Assembly (NCBI RefSeq): GCF_000415985.1
Contig: NZ_KE356561.1
Location: forward strand, 311,660-375,659
Direction: 5' to 3'
From: Haloquadratum walsbyi J07HQW2
GTDB taxonomy: Archaea; Halobacteriota; Halobacteria; Halobacteriales; Haloferacaceae
DNA length: 64,000 bases
Shown here: positions 48,437 through 57,456 of the stretch, in pieces
Layout: each line of letters starts with the position of its first letter
Numbering within the stretch: position 1 is the first letter of the stretch
Position numbers and translations under genes: made by a program
The notes under the pieces: generated by a model
The model's input: the letters and a program-made list of their open reading frames with translations, nothing else
Database searches by the model: none
What the model was told of the DNA's origin: nothing

Positions 48437-49702
48437 ATGTCTGAGTTTCATCCAATCAAGATTAACGAGCAATTCGCTGAAGCACTTAGTGGAAAGACAA
48501 TATATACACCCAGTAAATCACAGCTCATCAAGATTAATCCACCTAAAAAGAATGAAGGAATAGACGCAAGTATTTCATTATATCGAGCGTTGTACGATTC
48601 ACAAAATAATAGAATACAGAGTTATAGTCCAGAGAGTGAATCAGAATCAAAATCAGTAATTGGAACAGAAATTTGGTACGATGAGGAAGAACTGAAGTTT
48701 ATGTTTTATTCTCCAAATAGTGATTTATCTCGGTTACAGAGGAGGCATATTGATGGATTCTTTCCATTATGTCGGATTGAACGTCAGAGGAGTAGATTTC
48801 CCTCAGTTACTGCTGGAGATTATATCACAGGTGGAAACGTATGGTTACAAAATCACTATTTTGAACCGATTCGACAGAAAAAGCACGGTATTAATACATG
48901 GAATGATCCGTATCAAATGATTTTCAATGGAATTGATACTCGTGATTCAACACGAACTTTGGTACAGGTATTATTGAAGCCAGCAATCAAGAATTGGGCT
49001 CGAGAGGCTGATACTGAGATACAAGATTACGCACAGAAATTTCTTGAACCAATCACAGAGTCTAAGTATGGTGGTCTTATCCAGAATACATCCGAACGAA
49101 CACCAGAGGAAAAGAAATACGCAAAGACGATCATGAAACAGGTCGATCAGCAGGCATTTCATGTCAACATCCGATTTGTAGTGATTGCTGATTCACCGAA
49201 TGATGCAACAACACATGCTGTTGAAATTGACACTTTATTTCAAAACGGGTATGTCGAGATGGGAGGTCAAACGTTAGTAACTGATCCTGCCTCGACTCTA
49301 GATGAAACAAAAGAACTTGTTCGAAGGATAGCTAAAAGAGAAAGTCTGAATATGACGCCTCCCTCGGGGTTCTTAGACGGACTTAATCATATCAGAGACA
49401 CTGATCCAACAAGATACATGATCATGAGTATTAATGAACTAGCTGGAATTACGCATCTCCCTACTGCAGACGAGGTCTCAAGTAATAGTATCTCATGGAC
49501 GGATGTATCGATTACAGGAGTTCTTCCGCCAACAGCAAAGTCTCATGATCCTGTATCTGTCGAAGAACGTCAGCGACAGCTGAAAACGTGGGCGAGGGAC
49601 GGAGACAACATAAAAGAAAAGTTTGGCATCACTGAAGAGGACTCAATCGTTGAAAATCCACTTGGAGGTGACAATAATAGTCATACTGGCAAAGATAACT
49701 GA
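48437..49702 (+). CDS. Companion (N-terminal module) of the coupling ATPase
   Basis: A 421-aa protein. Mixed alpha/beta, with no membrane helix or P-loop. Strand-helix patterns such as VIGTEIWYDEEELKFMFYSP, FHVNIRFVVIADSPNDATTH and RYMIMSINELAGITHLPTAD, plus the phrase 'LAGITHLPT', recall the N-terminal module of HerA-/VirD4-like ATPases and of VirB4, where L-x-x-x-x-H-L-P-T occurs just before the ATPase domain. The gene ends 2 bases before the ATPase gene. I therefore read the pair as a split coupling protein: this part forms the N-terminal module, the next the motor. Confidence is moderate. Confidence 0.55.
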   Translation: MSEFHPIKINEQFAEALSGKTIYTPSKSQLIKINPPKKNEGIDASISLYRALYDSQNNRIQSYSPESESESKSVIGTEIWYDEEELKFMFYSPNSDLSRLQRRHIDGFFPLCRIERQRSRFPSVTAGDYITGGNVWLQNHYFEPIRQKKHGINTWNDPYQMIFNGIDTRDSTRTLVQVLLKPAIKNWAREADTEIQDYAQKFLEPITESKYGGLIQNTSERTPEEKKYAKTIMKQVDQQAFHVNIRFVVIADSPNDATTHAVEIDTLFQNGYVEMGGQTLVTDPASTLDETKELVRRIAKRESLNMTPPSGFLDGLNHIRDTDPTRYMIMSINELAGITHLPTADEVSSNSISWTDVSITGVLPPTAKSHDPVSVEERQRQLKTWARDGDNIKEKFGITEEDSIVENPLGGDNNSHTGKDN

Positions 49703-49704
49703 TT

Positions 49705-52700
49705 ATGGGATTAAAAGATATTTTTACTGAAGAAATCGAGGCACAGAGTGATGAAAATTCAGAAACAGAGACGGAGACAGGTGCAGAAACTGAAATAGCT
49801 GATTCAGCTGCTTCAATTGCAAGAAAAGCCGAATTAGAACAAAAGTACTGGCCATATGCATTTACAGCGACTGGACATAATGTCAAAATCGGCGGAAATG
49901 AAGTAATGATGGCTGATGCAACAGACTATCGTGGAAAGCCAGAGTCATATGCCGGTCAGTGGGTACGAGAGATGTTTGAGGCTCATCAGTTTAGAGAAGA
50001 AGAGAACTCTTGGATGGGTTATACTCGTGACAATGTGAAAGGAGTTCAAGAAGCCGGAGTCGAGCATGAGTCACTATTTCGCCATCTTGCCTTTTTCGGG
50101 ATTACTGGATATGGTAAAACAACAGTTATTCAAAATCTCATGGTGCAATGGGCATTGAAAGGACATGGATTTTGCTTTATTGATCCGAAGGAGAATGATA
50201 TCTATACATTACTTGATATGCTCCCTGAAGATCGGCTAGACGATGTTATCTGGGTTGAACCGGGATCACCAGATGACAAGATTGTTGGATTCAATTATTT
50301 TGATACAAATCATGAACATGGAACTGCACAGCATGAAAATGAAGTTACAGAGATAACTGAGGACTTTGTATCGCTTCTCAAAGCCTCGGATCCAACGTGG
50401 GGAGCAACGATGGATGCGGTTGCAAAAGCGATTTCACGTCAGCTGATTCGGTCTGAGGAGACGTTTACAATCGGAGACATGTATCGGATCATCACTGATG
50501 ATGAGCAGCGAGAACAATTCGCTGAAGAGTTTGGTGATGATACTGAATCGATGTTTCTTGATCGGCTCACAGAATTTTATAATGAAAAAGAGTTTGACCC
50601 ATTGATAAAGCGATTTCGGGATTGGCTCGACAATCGGAATACTCGAGAAATTGTCTCTCATCGTAATTCAAAGATTGATATTACCGAAGTTGTTGAGGCA
50701 AATAAAATCCTGTTGGTCAGACTTGCAAATATTCCGTCTGAGGACATTCAATCGCTTATTACAACATCAATTGTTCGTCGTATTTGGTCAACTGTGAAAG
50801 CTCGTCAAAGTATTCCAAAGTCAGAGCGGAAGCCATATTTCGTAATTATGGACGAGTTTAATCAGCTCTCAAAGGGAGCGATGAACATCAAAAACATGCT
50901 CAGTAAAGGGAGGTCATTTCGATTAAGTCTCACAATAGCAACACAGGCTCCAACGCAACTTCCAGATGATATCATGGAAGAGATTCTAACGAACGTTGAT
51001 AACTTGTGTACATTTAATCCTGGGGCGAATCCGGTTGCTGTTTCTCCGCTTGCGAGTCGGTATGATCTTCATCCGTCAGAACTCCAATCGCTCAATAGAT
51101 ACGAACTACTTGCAAAGTTGAATGTCGGGACTAAGTCGACTGAAGGATTACTGATTAATACATTTCCACCATATCCTCCACGAAGAACTCGAGCTGAGTC
51201 AGAGAAAGTTATCGAACGGTCACTTGAAAAATACGGAGTCGAGAAACTCGATGAAGATGCTGAAGATGATGGGTTTGCACTCGATGATGACGCAGAGGGT
51301 GATACAATTAGTGTGACAGACGACATTTCCGTTCCAGTTCATCAGATATTAGAAAGCATCCATACTGCAGGTGTTCGATACGGCACAGAAACGATCAAAC
51401 AGAAAACAGGGTGGGTATCACCTGAGAATATCAGATCTGAACTTGAAAAATACGCGACTGATATTTCAAGTGGTGTGTTATTCGATAATCTCATGGAAAT
51501 GGTCCCACGATCACTCATCAACGAGTTAGAAACCAGTAATTCTCGTTTCTACTACCGATTAACCCCTGAAGGAGAAACACAGACATTTATTCAAGATACT
51601 GGTGCATCGCAGACTGGAGGGAAGAGAGGACATCGTCGGTTACTCTCACGCGGATATGATGCATTCATTAAGCTAGGATATGACGTTCAACTTCCAGCAC
51701 AGGACGGAGAAGAGCAGCCAGATGGAATTGCAAAACCTCAAATAAATCCCGCTGAAGAAGCAAGTTCGATAACTGAAGTAGAGCAATTAACCAATGCACT
51801 TGAGACGAATCATCCTCGGCTCTATGATTTGTTTAAAGATAACCACATCTCAATCGAAGCTGAGTCAACGACAACGACAAAACCAAAGCAAACGATCAAA
51901 AACCTTGCAAAGGCAGTGAACAAGAATAGACACTGTGTATTTCTTGTTAAAGATGGAATAGAAAAAGACGACTTCTATTACTACGCTAAAAGTATCTATA
52001 CGATTCTTGAAGAACCGAAATTTGTTAATAACAAACAACACCGTAATCGACGATTTTATAATAAATCAACAGGCAGTGAACTCACACTCAATAATGGTAG
52101 CAAAGCCCTTCGAAAACGCAGAGAATCAGATACTGGACGAACTGCACAAACAATTTGGAAAGAGGAAGGGCATGACGTCATTCTTGAAGATCCTGATGAT
52201 GGACCTCCACTCGCCGTATTCGATGATATTGATGATCTTAAAGATCCATCACCGTCTAAAGTTCCATTTCATTTTGAGTATATTCAAAACCAATCAGAAT
52301 ACGTTGTTTACGATAATAAAAACAACATAATAGTAACATATGATACAAAAGAGAAACTCAAAAAAGAATATGATGTTATTCCCGGACCAGTAATCCCCAG
52401 TCATGTGTTCTCGAATGGAGAGTATCCATCGCAGGATGAGTGGACGATAGTTGTTATCCCAAGTGATACTATCGACGCTGGACCACAGATATTTAATGGA
52501 TATGAGTCAGATGACAAGACTGAAAATACAGAACCATTGCTTGAAGATCATGACCCGTTTGATCCGATAAAGCATACTGCCTCAAAAGTAGACAGTTCAA
52601 CACAAAAGTTAACGGCTGACGTTGTTGCTGATTCAGAGAAAGTATGCAGTAATCCAAAACCAACGGATTCTGAGTATAATCCTGCCAAAGACAACAGTAA

Positions 52701-53133
52701 TTTTCACACGGGATACAATGAAGATGGGATGGATAATGCATATACTGGTGGAAGTGCCCGTGAAAAAGATAAAAACGGAGACCTCGATTCGTATGAGATT
52801 ACGGAGTCAAAACCAGATGCATCAGGCACTGAACAAAGTAAATCAACTGATATCGATCAAACGCAGCGAGTAAATCTGGAAAATGAATCAGCAGGCTCAA
52901 CAGTAAATGTAGAGGAGACAGCTGAAACTGAGGCTGAGCATATGCCTGAATTTGAATCTGAGTTAGACGTCAATAAGCAGTCGGATGATGTAGACAAGGA
53001 TAATGATGAAAATAGCAATGAGAATACTAAGACTGTTGATCGATTTAAATCAGGACACTACGCAGCACAACGCACTAGCTTACGCTCTAAAAACACACAG
53101 TCAGATGATACTGAATCAGATGACGATCAATAA
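49705..53133 (+). CDS. VirD4/HerA-type coupling ATPase with nuclease-like C-terminal module
   Basis: A 1142-aa protein. Walker A FFGITGYGKTTVIQN (~130-143), Walker B PYFVIMDEFNQLS (~376), then LSLTIATQAPTQLPDDIMEE (sensor motif), as in TraD/VirD4 and HerA. The pocket lacks N-terminal membrane helices, so it may be soluble and recruited by a partner. After it come a winged-helix-like segment (VHQILESIHTAGVRYGTETI, ~545-565) and residues ~645-750 with GHRRLLSRGYDAFIKLGYDV, EQPDG and ISIEAESTTTTKPKQT. This pattern (PD, then E-A-E-x-T-x-x-x-x-K) resembles a PD-(D/E)XK nuclease core. The last ~250 residues are acidic and disordered. Role: deliver DNA to the channel, perhaps also cutting it. The nuclease call is inference. 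Confidence 0.75.
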   Translation: MGLKDIFTEEIEAQSDENSETETETGAETEIADSAASIARKAELEQKYWPYAFTATGHNVKIGGNEVMMADATDYRGKPESYAGQWVREMFEAHQFREEENSWMGYTRDNVKGVQEAGVEHESLFRHLAFFGITGYGKTTVIQNLMVQWALKGHGFCFIDPKENDIYTLLDMLPEDRLDDVIWVEPGSPDDKIVGFNYFDTNHEHGTAQHENEVTEITEDFVSLLKASDPTWGATMDAVAKAISRQLIRSEETFTIGDMYRIITDDEQREQFAEEFGDDTESMFLDRLTEFYNEKEFDPLIKRFRDWLDNRNTREIVSHRNSKIDITEVVEANKILLVRLANIPSEDIQSLITTSIVRRIWSTVKARQSIPKSERKPYFVIMDEFNQLSKGAMNIKNMLSKGRSFRLSLTIATQAPTQLPDDIMEEILTNVDNLCTFNPGANPVAVSPLASRYDLHPSELQSLNRYELLAKLNVGTKSTEGLLINTFPPYPPRRTRAESEKVIERSLEKYGVEKLDEDAEDDGFALDDDAEGDTISVTDDISVPVHQILESIHTAGVRYGTETIKQKTGWVSPENIRSELEKYATDISSGVLFDNLMEMVPRSLINELETSNSRFYYRLTPEGETQTFIQDTGASQTGGKRGHRRLLSRGYDAFIKLGYDVQLPAQDGEEQPDGIAKPQINPAEEASSITEVEQLTNALETNHPRLYDLFKDNHISIEAESTTTTKPKQTIKNLAKAVNKNRHCVFLVKDGIEKDDFYYYAKSIYTILEEPKFVNNKQHRNRRFYNKSTGSELTLNNGSKALRKRRESDTGRTAQTIWKEEGHDVILEDPDDGPPLAVFDDIDDLKDPSPSKVPFHFEYIQNQSEYVVYDNKNNIIVTYDTKEKLKKEYDVIPGPVIPSHVFSNGEYPSQDEWTIVVIPSDTIDAGPQIFNGYESDDKTENTEPLLEDHDPFDPIKHTASKVDSSTQKLTADVVADSEKVCSNPKPTDSEYNPAKDNSNFHTGYNEDGMDNAYTGGSAREKDKNGDLDSYEITESKPDASGTEQSKSTDIDQTQRVNLENESAGSTVNVEETAETEAEHMPEFESELDVNKQSDDVDKDNDENSNENTKTVDRFKSGHYAAQRTSLRSKNTQSDDTESDDDQ

Positions 53134-53190
53134 AAGATAATCTACAGATCGCTTGAGTCATATCGCATTTTTATTAGTATTATCAATAAG

Positions 53191-53202
53191 TTTATATTAT
53201 AA
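53191..53202 (+). promoter_or_regulatory. TATA-rich promoter for the 27-aa gene and its downstream neighbour
   Basis: TTTATATTATAA lies 18-29 bases before ATG 53220. Confidence 0.45.
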
Positions 53203-53219
53203 AAAGCAAATACAGCTGT

Positions 53220-53303
53220 ATGAATAATGATTTGATCAAGCAAGCTGTCGCTCTTGCAATCGTAGTGGCAATGGTTCTAATCCCAATTAGCGCATATATT
53301 TAG
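53220..53303 (+). CDS. 27-aa single-helix membrane microprotein
   Basis: From ATG 53220: MNNDLIKQAVALAIVVAMVL then IPISAYI and TAG 53301-53303. One perfect hydrophobic helix with a polar N-terminus. The promoter is well placed upstream and the next gene starts 6 bases after the stop, so it would be co-transcribed. Too short for gene finders; the coding call rests on composition and promoter position. Confidence 0.45.
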   Translation: MNNDLIKQAVALAIVVAMVLIPISAYI

Positions 53304-53309
53304 ATAATT

Positions 53310-53999
53310 ATGACACTCAAGACATTCACCAATCCTGATTATAGTCAATTATTACCAAATACGTATTCAACAGGTATCGACGGACTAGATCTTGATTATT
53401 TACAAGGAATACCTTACGGTAGTGTGGTTGGAATTATTTCTGACCCACGTATACAGTATGAGTTGTTTAATTATCATCTTGTTCATACTGATCGACCGAC
53501 TGAGTACGTCAGCACGGTAAGACCCAGTCGACTGATTACACAAGATATTGAATCAATGGGAGCTATTACAGATGGAATTCACATCAAGGACGTGTTTGGA
53601 TCCCGAGAGACGGCAAAAAATATTATTCTTAAACATGTTGGTCGAATTGAAGAAGGTCACAATTATATTCTTGATACAGTCGGGTCATATTATTTACTTG
53701 AGGAGAATCCTGATATGTTTCTTCAGACTCTCAGAAACGTGTACACAACAGTTCATGATAAAAACGCTATTGCGTATCTAAATTTCACTAATATTGCACC
53801 GGCAGCGTCGTCAGAGCATATTCAAGAGGCAATTGGAATGTGTGACGGGATATTTAATTTAATACAGGAGGTTAAAAGTCGAAACATTGAAACATTCCTT
53901 GAAATCAAGCGAATGCGAAAGCGGTCGTATCCATCTGAGCGTATTAAAGTTGAAACAAATAATATCCTCACGATTGATACGACACAAAATATTGCATAA
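53310..53999 (+). CDS. RecA/KaiC-like (FlaH/HTR-like) protein with degenerate P-loop
   Basis: A 229-aa protein. The N-terminus YSTGIDGLDLDYLQGIPYGS followed by VVGIISDPRIQYELF is the start of a KaiC/RadA core: T-G-I-x-G-L-D followed by G-x-x-x-G-S-x-x-x-I. The P-loop G-K-T is replaced by S-D-P-R. Later strands (NYILDTVGSYYLL, AIAYLNFTNIAPAAS) follow the RecA fold, with a D in the Walker B position. FlaH and 'HTR-like' proteins of archaea are such relatives, often binding without hydrolysing ATP. Position at the end of the secretion cluster suggests a regulator of the pilus or coupling ATPase. Not proven. Confidence 0.65.
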   Translation: MTLKTFTNPDYSQLLPNTYSTGIDGLDLDYLQGIPYGSVVGIISDPRIQYELFNYHLVHTDRPTEYVSTVRPSRLITQDIESMGAITDGIHIKDVFGSRETAKNIILKHVGRIEEGHNYILDTVGSYYLLEENPDMFLQTLRNVYTTVHDKNAIAYLNFTNIAPAASSEHIQEAIGMCDGIFNLIQEVKSRNIETFLEIKRMRKRSYPSERIKVETNNILTIDTTQNIA

Positions 54000-54001
54000 A
54001 G

Positions 54002-54076
54002 ATGAATCGAATACAAAGCGATAATTCCTCACGAGTTGAATTTAACACAGTGATACGAATGCTGAAAAAACTCTAA
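54002..54076 (+). CDS. Possible 24-aa peptide
   Basis: MNRIQSDNSSRVEFNTVIRM then LKKL, starting 2 bases after the RecA-like gene. Basic and amphipathic; its position in the operon is the only support. Confidence 0.25.
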   Translation: MNRIQSDNSSRVEFNTVIRMLKKL

Positions 54077-54095
54077 ATTACTTGAGCCACGAATA

Positions 54096-54263
54096 ATGAG
54101 TTCAGTTGAAATTATCTCACAAAAAGTTGAAGCGTATCATCTCGTAGTTGAAACGTTGCATAAGTCACGATACTCTGCAGAATGGACACAATACGATGAG
54201 TCAATACAGTCTTATCTTAGAACATATGAGTCCTATTTACAGTCATTGCAAATCATAAACTAA
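54096..54263 (+). CDS. Hypothetical 55-aa helical protein
   Basis: MSSVEIISQKVEAYHLVVET, then SRYSAEWTQYDESIQSYL and ending SLQIIN. Two probable amphipathic helices, Tyr- and Ser-rich. It lies in the same direction 20 bases after the previous small frame and is the last possible gene of the transfer cluster. No family recognised. Confidence 0.45.
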   Translation: MSSVEIISQKVEAYHLVVETLHKSRYSAEWTQYDESIQSYLRTYESYLQSLQIIN

Positions 54264-54439
54264 ACAGAGTTGTTTACGAAAGCCAGAACACGAACTCTCC
54301 GGGACTGGCTTTAGTGCATAATTTCTTATACTCACCGGCTCGCTATTGCTAAATTAGGGGAGATTATATGTTATTGTGAAACACAGATGTGAATAGATAC
54401 ATTAGTACAATTTCACGCCGAAAATTACACAGAACCAAG

Positions 54440-55985
54440 GAGAAAGCCCACGACTTTACTCGTGGGATGAATCCGACAACACACGACACGAACCACGAGC
54501 GATAGCCACTCCGAGTCTCCCACGTTAATCCATACCGTTCGGCACGAACATTTCTTAGACTGTCGCGATGAAGCGAACCAACCACTTCGATGTTCGCCTT
54601 CGCTCTATCACAGAGCGTGAGGTGTTCGTTGATGGGTGGATGCTTCTGCGAGTCTCTGGGATGAGACGAACTACGCTCGCCGCCAAGCCTTCCTCGCAGA
54701 CGATGAAAGCGTCTGGGATGCTGACACCGGCTGTCTCGAAGGCAAATACAAAGCCGTCCTCAGCAGTAGAGTAGAGTAGTGTTGCCCAGCAAGTCATTCG
54801 GAAAAACAGTGAAGCGTGGCGATCGTTCTTCGACCTCAATGAAAAGTACCACGCCGGAAAAGTTGATGCGAGACCGTCGCCTCTGGGGCAACGAGGAAGG
54901 GGAGGGGGACGGGTGCTGCGTACCTACGTTCGCAGCGATCAGTACACCATCGGATATGGGAACCGCTCCCGGCTCGAAGTGCCGATTGGCTCCGAACTCA
55001 CAGACGAACTCGGGGTGAATCGGAATCAGCGTCTTCGTGTTGAAATTGCAGGCGACCCGAAGTGGAGCGGCAAACACAACGGGCTTGAGATTGTGTACGA
55101 CGAACTCGTAGACACGTTCAGGGCTTTCCAACCAGTCACTATCGATGATTCTCGACTGGATTCACCACTGGCTTCAGAAGAAGCCGCTCTGGACGTGGGT
55201 GCGAACAACCTCGTCGCCTGCACAGTATCGATCGGTTCTCAATTCATATACGACGGACGCGACCTGTTCGAGCAGTTCCGTGAAATCACGGAACAAATCG
55301 CGCACTATCAGTCCCTTCTCGAAGACCAGCGTGAGTCCAGCAAGCGCATCGACCGCTTGTATCGAAAACGAAACGCACGAATCAGCGCAACCACGCCCAA
55401 GACAGTCTTGTGCGTGCCCTCGTTGAATGCTTGCACGATGAAGGCGTTTCAACGCTGTACGTTGGCGACACCAAGGGTGTTCTCGGCACGCACTGGTCGT
55501 GGTCGCCTCGTGTGACCGAGAAAACGCACAACTTCTGGGCGTACCGCCGGTTCATCAACCGCCTCAAGGACGTGTGCGAAGAATACGGTATCATGCTCGA
55601 GGAAGAATCCGAGGCGTGGACGAGTCAGGAGTGCCCTGGATGTGGCAAGCGCGAAGGGACTGTTCGTCACAGGGATTCGTTGACGTGTCCGTGCGGGTTT
55701 GAAGGACACGCTGAGTTGGTGGCGTCCGAATCGTTCTTGAGACAGCAGAACACCACGGTTGGGTCGATGGCACGACCCGTGCCGTGTACCTCAAGTGGAC
55801 CAAACACAGTTGGCGGGAACATCAGAGCCCGCCCTCCATCGCAGTGGAGACAACGGCAAACGAGGAATACACAACCCAGAATAGAGTCCCACAGCGAGTG
55901 GGAATGTCGCTCTCGGGGAAGCTCAGACCGATTGAGACTCCCACGAGAGGAATCCCACGAGTTCAGTCGTGGGTGGATGTCAAAG
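54440..55985 (+). mobile_element. Degenerate IS200/605-family (IS1341-type) element
   Basis: The left end shows hairpin CCCACGA-CTTTAC-TCGTGGG (54447-54466), the right end CCCACGA-GTTCAG-TCGTGGG (55954-55973), identical stems as expected for IS200/605 termini. Between them lies one broken tnpB gene and no tnpA, so this copy would need a transposase in trans. It terminates the AT-rich transfer region on its right side. Confidence 0.8.
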
Positions 55986-55994
55986 ATATGCTGA
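54568..55994 (+). pseudogene. Broken TnpB (RuvC-like, RNA-guided nuclease family)
   Basis: Several frames must be joined. ATG 54568 gives MKRTNHFDVRLRS; after shifts come [20 protein letters not shown] and then a 120-aa stretch ending in the RuvC-I motif [19 protein letters not shown] (catalytic Asp). Another shift near 55390 leads to [20 protein letters not shown], the RuvC-II Glu in [12 protein letters not shown], a zinc finger CPGCGKRE...CPCGFEGHA and the RuvC-III region AELVASESF, where the usual Asp/Asn is not clear. Interrupted at about four points; surely inactive. Related in type to the fragments at both window ends. Confidence 0.8.
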
Positions 55995-56296
55995 TATTGT
56001 TTATTGTTTAATCTGCGTTAATGCAGTAGGTTTGTTTATGCATTTCGCTTATATTGTATTGTACAGTGAGTGCTACAGAGACAATGCTATTGAATAAATG
56101 GTGTAACACAAGAAATCGTTGTCGAGCCAGAACGCTCTCTCACACGGTTGGATGTAATTAAACCTGCAGAAACCGAGGCTAACAATATAGTAGGTATCTA
56201 AAAGTATCGAATAGACTAATCGAACTCACAACACTGCAGTATAGATATTTTCAAATCGTAACAAAATATATACTATCTACTGTAAAATGATATTAT
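55995..56296. other. Non-coding gap
   Basis: About 300 AT-rich bases with no recognised gene; its right end would hold the promoter for the gene at 56297. Confidence 0.4.
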
Positions 56297-56671
56297 ATGG
56301 ATGGCTCAGCGGAAAAAATGTATAAAGAAGAACTCAACTCTTTATTCTTATTTACTGATGGAGATATACAGTTCACCGGGCGTATTTGTGATATGACTAA
56401 TCGACCAATTTCAGCTGGTGATCATGTCTATGTCTACTTAGACAGAACTTCAGGCCAATGGTGGGCGACAAGGACAGCAACTGAAGCAGCCCGTGTTCCA
56501 TTTGATGGCGAAGAACGAGAGGATGGAATGCCTCGTGCCGAGATCCTATGCAAGGCATTTGATAATGAAAATCAACCTGAAGAATTTAAACATTCAGGCT
56601 ATCGAATAAATGTTTCAACAGAATTGCTAGGACTCCAATTGGTCTGTATTGAAGATGTCGTGAGAATGTGA
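56297..56671 (+). CDS. Hypothetical 124-aa protein
   Basis: A clean frame: MDGSAEKMYKEELNSLFLFT, GRICDMTNRPISAGDHVYVY, QWWATRTATEAARVP, EILCKAFDNENQPEEF, ending LGLQLVCIEDVVRM. Beta-rich and globular, with no membrane helix. The stretch 'ISAGDHVYVYLDRTSGQWWA' looks like a small barrel domain. Family not recognised. A terminator-like hairpin follows at 56718. Confidence 0.55.
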   Translation: MDGSAEKMYKEELNSLFLFTDGDIQFTGRICDMTNRPISAGDHVYVYLDRTSGQWWATRTATEAARVPFDGEEREDGMPRAEILCKAFDNENQPEEFKHSGYRINVSTELLGLQLVCIEDVVRM

Positions 56672-56717
56672 TATTTCCAGAACAGTTTCAATGGAAATTT
56701 GTTGAGATCAATTAGAG

Positions 56718-56745
56718 ACTCCCCTACAGTTGGGGAGTGTTTTTC
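56718..56745. terminator. Hairpin terminator between convergent genes
   Basis: ACTCCCC-TACAGTT-GGGGAGT (seven perfect pairs) followed by GTTTTTC. It lies between the gene ending at 56671 and the minus-strand gene ending at 56762 and can serve the left gene. Confidence 0.6.
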
Positions 56746-56761
56746 GAATTGGGTAAGTATA

Positions 56762-57034
56762 CTATATTCGATGGCGAGGTTCGTTTCTAACATCCTCGAC
56801 GATACGACGGTTTTGAGTATCAAATGCTCCAACTACTGAAAAACCGTATTCCAAGAACATTTGAATTGATCCTGCAAATAGATTGGTGTTGATGCGGTCT
56901 TGTTTAGCATCATACGCTAGTTCGAGCTGTTCTGCGAACCATTGTCCCTCAGAGTGATTCGAAATTTCAAGAATATAATGAAGATATTTGTTTGTGTGTT
57001 CGTGAATCGCTATTTCTATCTTTTTCGATACCAT
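56762..57034 (-). CDS. Hypothetical 90-aa protein
   Basis: MVSKKIEIAIHEHTNKYLHY, ISNHSEGQWFAEQLELAYDA, LFAGSIQMFLEYGFSVVGAF, ending RRIVEDVRNEPRHRI. Amphipathic helix plus strands, consistent with a compact alpha/beta domain. Family not recognised. Its 5' side carries CTCAAA tandem units (about 57078-57095). Confidence 0.5.
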   Translation of the reverse strand: MVSKKIEIAIHEHTNKYLHYILEISNHSEGQWFAEQLELAYDAKQDRINTNLFAGSIQMFLEYGFSVVGAFDTQNRRIVEDVRNEPRHRI

Positions 57035-57153
57035 AATTATTTGATACTTTGTCAGGATTTATATTTTTTGATAAGCACAAACTCAAACTCAAACTCAAAA
57101 TCAGACTATAACGTATGGTATGAATGTGAATTTTAGTTATCCAATATGTGGTC

Positions 57154-57300
57154 ATGATTGAAATCCCCCCGACGGTGTTTGTTGCGAACGCGATATTCAC
57201 CGGTAGGATGGTGATACTCGGTGTCTACCTGATGATAACTGGAGCTCTGATCACAGTTCGTCCATTTCATTATTTACGTTCTCTCGAAAAGCACAATTGA
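57154..57300 (+). CDS. Possible 48-aa membrane protein
   Basis: MIEIPPTVFVANAIFTGRMV then ILGVYLMITGALITVRPFHY and ending LEKHN. One or two short hydrophobic helices. GTG at 57148 is an alternative start. The promoter is not clear. Confidence 0.35.
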   Translation: MIEIPPTVFVANAIFTGRMVILGVYLMITGALITVRPFHYLRSLEKHN

Positions 57301-57456
57301 AACAATCGACTCAGTCTTTCAGTTATACAAATTATTGCCGCTAGTTGTGCAGAGACAGCAGGGCAGGGGTAGGGAAGAGCAGAATATCTGCTTCGGTAAG
57401 ATATCCTGAAACGAGCCCAGCCGGTATAAGTATCTCCTGGCATCACAGTGTGGCAT

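Noticed and set aside
23823-54263. Archaellum (flagellum) gene cluster
   Set aside because: No FlaD/E, FlaF/G, FlaJ-type set; the platform and ATPase are accompanied by VirB-type genes instead.
55145-55803. Several long frames on both strands inside the IS element
   Set aside because: They are shadows of the broken TnpB frames.
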